DNA from: Gnetum montanum
Lineage: Eukaryota; Streptophyta; Gnetopsida; Gnetales; Gnetaceae
Reading direction: 5' to 3'
DNA length: 64,000 bases
Assembly: GCA_015680685.1 (NCBI GenBank)
Contig: MNCI01015910.1
Coordinates: 1,104,592 to 1,168,591, forward strand
Below the pieces are notes generated by a model. That model saw only the letters and a list, made by a program, of their open reading frames with translations. It was not told the DNA's origin and ran no database searches. Positions 58,845 through 64,000 of this stretch are shown piece by piece. Every line of letters begins with the position of its first letter. Position 1 is the first letter of the stretch. The position numbers and the translations under genes are program-made.

Positions 58845-58935
58845 ATCTGTGGCCAGGAAAAGGCATGGAGCTGGAATTTGGTCCCATTGAGATCTTCTTG
58901 CAGGTAGTGGAAGGGCTGAAAAAACCTTTTGAGGG

Positions 58936-58948
58936 TGGTATCAGAGCC
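58936..58948 (+). other. Caulimovirid minus-strand primer site (tRNA-Met)
   Basis: TGGTATCAGAGCC, exact match to the start of the plant initiator-tRNA-Met complement. It lies 153 nt before the first ORF and marks the origin of viral minus-strand DNA synthesis. Confidence 0.85.
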
Positions 58949-59100
58949 TTGTTGCGGTTCTTCGTCATTCAACGCCAGGGGTGGACGTGAGGGTTGCTCA
59001 TAAGATCGTTCGTGCAGTGCTGTAAGCCACGTCGTAACGGCCGACGGATAGGCGAGTAAGTCGTGCAAGCCAGCGGTTGAACACAGAGTAGGCACATCTA

Positions 59101-62028
59101 ATGGCAAGTTCTTCCAGAAGACCAACTCCAGGTTCTCATTCTACTTTCTCTTATATTCAACGTTTGTCAAATTATTGCTCCTCAGCGAATGCTAGTATGT
59201 TGCCACCACCTCCATGCCAAAAAGATTTCTATCCTAAATCCTCATTGCACACGTTTGAATCTTTTCAATCAATGCATTTTAGTGAGTGTGATCTCGGTAT
59301 TGCTGGCTCTGGCCTTCATCCAGTAGCTCTTACTTTTTTTGACCCGGGGGAGGTTGATAAATGGAAAAAAGCAGGTTATCAATATATCCATCTTGCTGAA
59401 ATTGCTATTCACCTTCATCCACACTTCAACTATCGTCTCAAAAAGCCTTACTGGATTGCGTTAATAGATAGGAGATTTAAATCGTTTCAAGAAGCCATTA
59501 TAACCCAAGCTAAAGGTAGGTTAGTATCCGATGCTCTGATTATAACGATTCCTAACTTTACTCTCTCGCTTTCTGATCCGCATTTGTTTAATAGTTTAAT
59601 GCTTATTACTTATATTCCCGTTGATATTGTAGATCGTAGTGTTTATTGCACAATAGGTACAAGGTTAAGTTTTAAATTATTTAGTTCAGTCAGTATCCAA
59701 ACACTCTTACCTTTTGGCCAACAAGCTCTCTCTGTTGGTTCAACAAATTTAGAATACGGGACACAGATTAACACAGAGGATCTTCCGATCCATAGGCTCT
59801 TCCCAGACCTAGAAGATCCATTAGAAGAATATTATGAGCAGAAAAGACCTAAAAAGTCTTTATTCAGATCATCATCCAAATCTCGGAGATACTATGTAGA
59901 ACTACAACCACCAAAACTCCTTCCTTATGATCCATTAGCTCCCAAACCTGAAAAACCCACAAAACCATTAATCCTGTTTAAAAAACAAAAGTCAACTTAT
60001 GAAGAACAGGAAGAGAAAATACAAAAGATGGGAAAAATGTTCAAAGAACTAGGTATCACTTTAGATCCTAGGAGAGTCATAAAACAAAAGGGAGAAAAAC
60101 CTGTAACCATTACTGAACAACCAGAAATAGACCAAAAAGGAAAAATAGTTCTAGAAGATATCTCTACATCTAGTTCTAGTTCTGATGATGATGTGTCATG
60201 CTCAAGCAAACCATCACAAAGTTGTACACATAAAAATCTACATAAGGTAGATTATGACATTAGGTGTGTTGAGTGTGATGAGTTATTAAGAATCAACATG
60301 AATACGGAAGAACCAAAAGAAGTAGCACATATGATGCAATATAAGCCATCCGTAGAACAACCTTCTGAAGTCATTAAACTCCATAACTGGACTAATCATA
60401 AGTTATCCTATGTAAGTGATCAAAATTTAATGACATATGCAGAAGTAAAAGAAGTACAAAAAGATGTAAAAGATTTGCATAAGATATGGGTTCCTAAGCA
60501 AAAGCAAAAAAATGGAAAATCTAAGGGTAAAGAAAAGAAACTTGATCCGTCTGATCTAGATGGTATTTACTTAGATTCACCACCTACCACTCCTCCTAAA
60601 GGAAAGAAAAAATCAACAACAACTTATGTACCAAAAAGACGACCGGTACATACCATTCCAAAATCTGAAAAAGGGAAAAAAGAGGATGAAGAGATTAATG
60701 CTAATGAAGAAGATAACGAGACCCTTTATATTGGAAGTGAAGGATGTTTAGATGAAGAAGAAAAGAAAATGTTACAAAAACAAGGTATGATCTTCCAAGA
60801 TCCTAAAGACTTGACAGCTATGCAAGTCCGGAAGACATCAGAAAAACCACCACCATATTTTAGTATGGACAACAAATCTATTAGAGAAAGACAAAAGGAG
60901 ATTGATAAAATCAGTGGTTTCATCGCTAGACAAATTGTCTTAGAAAAGAAGACATATGAACATACCATACTCAATGCAACGTTAAATTTCGAAGGTATGT
61001 TAAAACGTTGGTGGAATTTCATAGAAGCTCCCGTACGTAAAAAATTATTAAATAATCCGCATGTTATATTCTTAAATGCTATTACGAAAGAATTCCTAGG
61101 AAATAAAGCTGATAGGGATAGTGCATATAGGACGTTGTTTTATAGTTCAAGATTACATAAGATTCAGGACATGTCTCCATTCCTTGACATCTTGGAAGAA
61201 TGGTTTTATTATGGAAAACTCATACATGACGTATGTTCAAAAGAACATCTGTTAGGATGTCTTCCAACGCCTTTTGCTAGTTATTATCGAGCTCAACTTC
61301 AACATGAAGAAAAGGATCTCGAGGAAATGAGTTTTAGTGCCATCCGTCAATTCCTTGAAAAAGTCACAAGGGATCTGTGTGTCCAGCAAAAAACACAAAA
61401 ATTAGTAGGATCCTTAACTAAACAAATAGGTAAAGATTTATGTTTACAAATGTGTCCTGAAGATAATTTTGGACAGTTAATTAGAAATAGAAAACAACAG
61501 ACTGAGCCATGTGTATGTAAACTGACACAACGTACGACACAGAAATATTCAAAACCAAAGAAAGTCTGGAAGAGGAAATTCCAGCCAAAAATCAAACGGA
61601 AAAATTGGCCACAAAAACCTTTTAAAGGTATGTTTAAACAAAAACAAGGGCCATATAAAAACAAGGAAGTTAGATGTTTCATCTGTTCAGGGAAACATTA
61701 TTCTAACCAATGCCTAAAAAAGGATAATCATCCTCAACGCATCAATTTCATCGAAACAATGAAACTTACGGAAGATGATTTTTTCCTAACATATGATTCT
61801 GACTTATCATTTTCAAACGGGGATATTTATTTAGAATCTTCAGATCAATATTCTAGCGAAATGGAATTCGAAGATATTCCTGACTACCCCAACGAACCAA
61901 GTGAATTAAATTATGATACAGATTCTTCAGGATATATGTACCATGTTTACATGAATGAAGAATCAGAAAGTGATGATCTCTATGAAAAAGATCCGACATA
62001 TTCCATGTTAAAAAGCCAACTACGCTAA
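59101..62028 (+). CDS. Caulimovirid ORF1: movement protein plus coat protein (975 codons)
   Basis: Residues about 70-230 resemble the 30K movement-protein superfamily (PYWIALIDRRFKSF at 116-129, AKGRL at 137-141, then alternating beta-type hydrophobics), which would modify plasmodesmata. Residues about 230-580 are a Lys/Glu/Pro-rich linker with a Ser/Asp-rich patch near 350-365 and a Cys/His cluster just after it. Residues about 590-800 have the helical character of the coat protein region (KRWWNFIEAPVRKKLL, YGKLIHDVCSKEHLL). A very basic segment (about 820-850) precedes the zinc knuckle CFICSGKHYSNQC at 859-871 (CX2CX3HX4C, one residue shorter than the canonical form), then an acidic tail. 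Intact, ending at TAA 62026-62028. ATG at 59101 is the first in this frame after the primer site. Confidence 0.88.
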   Translation: MASSSRRPTPGSHSTFSYIQRLSNYCSSANASMLPPPPCQKDFYPKSSLHTFESFQSMHFSECDLGIAGSGLHPVALTFFDPGEVDKWKKAGYQYIHLAEIAIHLHPHFNYRLKKPYWIALIDRRFKSFQEAIITQAKGRLVSDALIITIPNFTLSLSDPHLFNSLMLITYIPVDIVDRSVYCTIGTRLSFKLFSSVSIQTLLPFGQQALSVGSTNLEYGTQINTEDLPIHRLFPDLEDPLEEYYEQKRPKKSLFRSSSKSRRYYVELQPPKLLPYDPLAPKPEKPTKPLILFKKQKSTYEEQEEKIQKMGKMFKELGITLDPRRVIKQKGEKPVTITEQPEIDQKGKIVLEDISTSSSSSDDDVSCSSKPSQSCTHKNLHKVDYDIRCVECDELLRINMNTEEPKEVAHMMQYKPSVEQPSEVIKLHNWTNHKLSYVSDQNLMTYAEVKEVQKDVKDLHKIWVPKQKQKNGKSKGKEKKLDPSDLDGIYLDSPPTTPPKGKKKSTTTYVPKRRPVHTIPKSEKGKKEDEEINANEEDNETLYIGSEGCLDEEEKKMLQKQGMIFQDPKDLTAMQVRKTSEKPPPYFSMDNKSIRERQKEIDKISGFIARQIVLEKKTYEHTILNATLNFEGMLKRWWNFIEAPVRKKLLNNPHVIFLNAITKEFLGNKADRDSAYRTLFYSSRLHKIQDMSPFLDILEEWFYYGKLIHDVCSKEHLLGCLPTPFASYYRAQLQHEEKDLEEMSFSAIRQFLEKVTRDLCVQQKTQKLVGSLTKQIGKDLCLQMCPEDNFGQLIRNRKQQTEPCVCKLTQRTTQKYSKPKKVWKRKFQPKIKRKNWPQKPFKGMFKQKQGPYKNKEVRCFICSGKHYSNQCLKKDNHPQRINFIETMKLTEDDFFLTYDSDLSFSNGDIYLESSDQYSSEMEFEDIPDYPNEPSELNYDTDSSGYMYHVYMNEESESDDLYEKDPTYSMLKSQLR

Positions 62029-64000
62029 TTAGAAAAGAAATGGCAAAAGGTTCCTTTAGATGACTTACATAAATTTAGGGCCTACAAACACAAAGTCAAA
62101 TCTAAACGGAATGAGATAGAAACACATAAGCAAATGCTTGAGGAATCATTTGGTATATATCAAGATTCCCAGAATCCAAACATCGTAGATTTTGAAGATG
62201 AAATGCAAACACCACACAATGAAGAAAGAGTAGTTACACCAGACATACAAACTTCTATGTGGCGACAGTTTCGCATCAAACAACTCAAGAAATATCTTCA
62301 ACAGGCCTCAGAAGAACTTGAACGCCTAGAACAACAAGAAGAGAGTTGGCAACAAGCAGAATATGAGAAGGAAACAAAACAGGTAAGCGTAATCCTAGAA
62401 GTAAACTGTAATACTTCACGACCAATCTTACCTGCCTGTACATTTAATATATCATGGCCTAAATATCATAGGTATACAATAGATTGTTTGTTTGACACAG
62501 GCGCAGAAGTATCACTTGCTCGAGAAGAAACAATTCCAACATGTTTTTGGGAAGAAAAGGAACCATCTCACATTTCCTTCAACACCCAAAAAAGATTGCT
62601 CACAAAGCAAGCTAAGTTACCTGTTCTAATGCCTGATAAAAAAATAGTGTATTTTATAGTCTGTCAATTTCCTTTACCTTCTTATGATTGTTTAATAGGA
62701 TCAGACAATTTACAACATTTTGATATTACTATTACCAAACAATTTATCAAACTAGATCAGCATAAATTTACTAGGATAAATGCTAGACAACAGTTTAAAA
62801 ATCAAAAACTCCAAAAACATAACCAGAAAAGAGAAACTTGGATTGTTAACCAAATTGAAAAATATCAGCCAAGTTTTGAAGACATAAAAACTCAATTACT
62901 CCAATTTGCAAATGATGACCCTACTGTGTTTCGTCACAAGAAAGAACATTGGTGTCAGATTGAATTACAAGACGGAGTAAAAGTAAAGTCTACTGCACAA
63001 CATATAGGAATGTCTCCTAGTCTCAGAAAAGAATGTGAATCAGAGATCCAAGAATATTTACAAAGAGGTTTAATCCGACCAAGCACCAGTATGTTTGCTT
63101 GTGCCGCTTTCTTTGTAAACAAACGAGCCGAATTAGTCAGAGGGAAAAAACGTTTAGTAGTTAATTATAAACCTCTGAATGATATTATTAAATCAGTCCA
63201 ACATCCCATTCCAAATAAAGATGATCTATTTCAACGACTGCCGCATACTAATATCTATTCCAAGTTTGATTTAAAATCAGGATTTTGGCAGATCCAGGTT
63301 CAGGAATCTGATCGTTGGAAAACGGCCTTCACAGTACCCGGCGGATTATATGAATGGAATGTCTTGCCGTTCGGCATCAAAACTGCACCATCTATTTTCC
63401 AAAAAATGATGGACTCTATTTTCCATTCTTATCCGTTTATATTAGCTTACATAGATGATATTTTAGTCCTTAGCAAATCGGTAAAAGAACATCTAGATCA
63501 TTTGCGTATTTTTTCTGACCTCATAGATAAAAATGGACTTGTCCTCTCTCCAACCAAAATGAAGATCGGACAATCTAACATTGAATTTTTAGGCTTAGAG
63601 ATCTCTGCTGGAATTATAAAATTACAACCACATATAGTTCAAAGTATTGTACAGTTTCCTGATATCTTAGAGAACAAAGTCCAGATACAACGGTTTTTAG
63701 GTTGTATAAATTATGTTTCTGATTTCTTTAAGAATATAGCTAAGGAACGAGATGTATTAAATATCTTATTACAAAAAAATGCTCCTCCATGGACCCCTGC
63801 ATGTACTGAGGCTGTGCAGAAGATCAAACAGGCATGCCAAGAATTGCCACCATTGTTCCTTCCAGGAGAAGGGAAGTTCATCCTTGAAACCGATGCCTCT
63901 GAATGTTTTTGGGGCGCCACTCTGAAACAAGAACAAAACCACACGATCAGGATCTGTAGATATGTTTCTGGAAAGTTTAATGAAGCACAGCAGAAATATC
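62029..64000 (+). CDS. Caulimovirid protease - reverse transcriptase - RNase H (3' incomplete)
   Basis: The frame of ORF1 continues directly after its TAA and stays open for 657 codons to the window edge. A charged, coiled-coil-like part comes first, then the aspartic protease (CLFDTGAEVSLA, catalytic D-T-G at about 62494-62502), with CLIGSDN near 62692. RT follows from about 63000 (RGLIRPSTS, VNYKPLND, KFDLKSGFWQI, LPFGIKTAPS) with the catalytic YIDD at 63448-63459, and the start of RNase H (FILETDASECFWGA, about 63880-63921). All visible catalytic residues are conserved. No ATG is near the start, so it is either read by readthrough of the TAA or, more likely, the TAA is a post-integration or assembly mutation in one long polyprotein. 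Confidence 0.9.

Larger units (their letters stand above)
57700..58850 (-). mobile_element. Probable inverted endogenous caulimovirid fragment (polyprotein tail, promoter, R region)
   Basis: On the minus strand, in order: a 224-codon open frame with an acidic tail, a TATA box about 90 bp after its stop, and an AATAAA signal about 270 bp after the TATA box. End of polyprotein, promoter, then poly(A) signal within the R region is the layout of a caulimovirid intergenic region. It lies head to head with the plus-strand caulimovirid segment starting near 58936. Assignment is by layout and position, not by a recognised protein family. Confidence 0.5.
58936..64000 (+). mobile_element. Endogenous caulimovirid (Caulimoviridae) segment, running off the window
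   Basis: Primer site for tRNA-Met (58936-58948), an about 150-nt leader, a 975-codon ORF with movement protein and coat protein, one TAA, then the same frame with protease, RT and the start of RNase H to the window edge. There is no integrase and no LTR. This gene order fits petuvirus-like and related endogenous plant pararetroviruses. Coding capacity is almost intact. Such sequences enter plant genomes by illegitimate recombination. Left boundary is about 58850-58935, abutting the inverted fragment. Confidence 0.88.

Noticed and set aside
58841-59125. 94-codon minus-strand frame over the viral leader
   Set aside because: Overlaps the primer site and the ORF1 start antisense, and shows no recognisable domain; treated as chance.
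61347-61682. 111-codon minus-strand frame inside the viral coat region
   Set aside because: Shadow of the long intact viral ORF on the other strand.

Overview
This window is plant nuclear DNA from a repeat-rich, probably very large genome. No host gene, rRNA or tRNA is recognisable. Nearly all of it is LTR retrotransposons nested in one another, plus a LINE relic and, at the right end, an endogenous pararetrovirus (Caulimoviridae). Clade cannot be fixed from the sequence; a gymnosperm or another giant plant genome would fit. There are two assembly gaps (11644-11791 and 51557-52015).

Layout. 1-3960 (-): 5' part of a Ty3/gypsy-type gag-protease element (called E0), inserted into a degenerate Ty1/copia element (3961-8122, -). 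8281-9780 (+): LINE reverse-transcriptase/zinc-binding relic. 9781-11470: AT-rich, no gene. 11471-18318 (+): complete element E1 (TSD ACATG). 18330-about 34200 (+): old, decayed pol-bearing relative E4, whose 5' LTR is split by complete element E2 (18593-25700, TSD TCTGC). About 34640-46385: a diverged direct repeat whose first copy is split by complete element E3 (36286-43165, TSD GCATT). 46386-48002 (+): SIRE-like copia LTR, primer site and gag stump, joined to the last about 128 bp of an E4-type LTR. 48131-52450: mostly featureless, with one unrecognised coding-like stretch and a gap. 52454-55960 (-): decayed Tat-lineage gypsy pol with two RNase H domains; about 56190-57660 probably its LTR/leader, holding five about 190-bp repeats. 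57700-58940 (-): probable inverted caulimovirid fragment (polyprotein tail, TATA box, poly(A) signal). 58936-64000 (+): caulimovirid primer site, a 975-codon movement/coat ORF and an open protease-RT-RNase H frame running off the window.

How it fits together. E0-E3 belong to one family: tRNA-Asp-type primer site, gag with a CX2CX3HX4C knuckle, a retropepsin, and a shared polyprotein C-terminus, but no RT, RNase H or integrase. E4 has the same gag, protease and C-terminus with RT-RNase H-integrase between them, so E1-E3 look like internally pol-deleted elements that must be mobilised in trans. They keep conserved 3' blocks (a hydrophobic-tailed small ORF, a second hydrophobic frame, and a last block with an invariant 60-bp intron-like segment) and U3 arrays of short CpG-containing palindromes (GCGATATCGC) whose copy number differs between the two LTRs of each element. 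The pararetroviral segment is far better preserved than its surroundings: about 4.9 kb of coding frame is interrupted by a single in-frame TAA.
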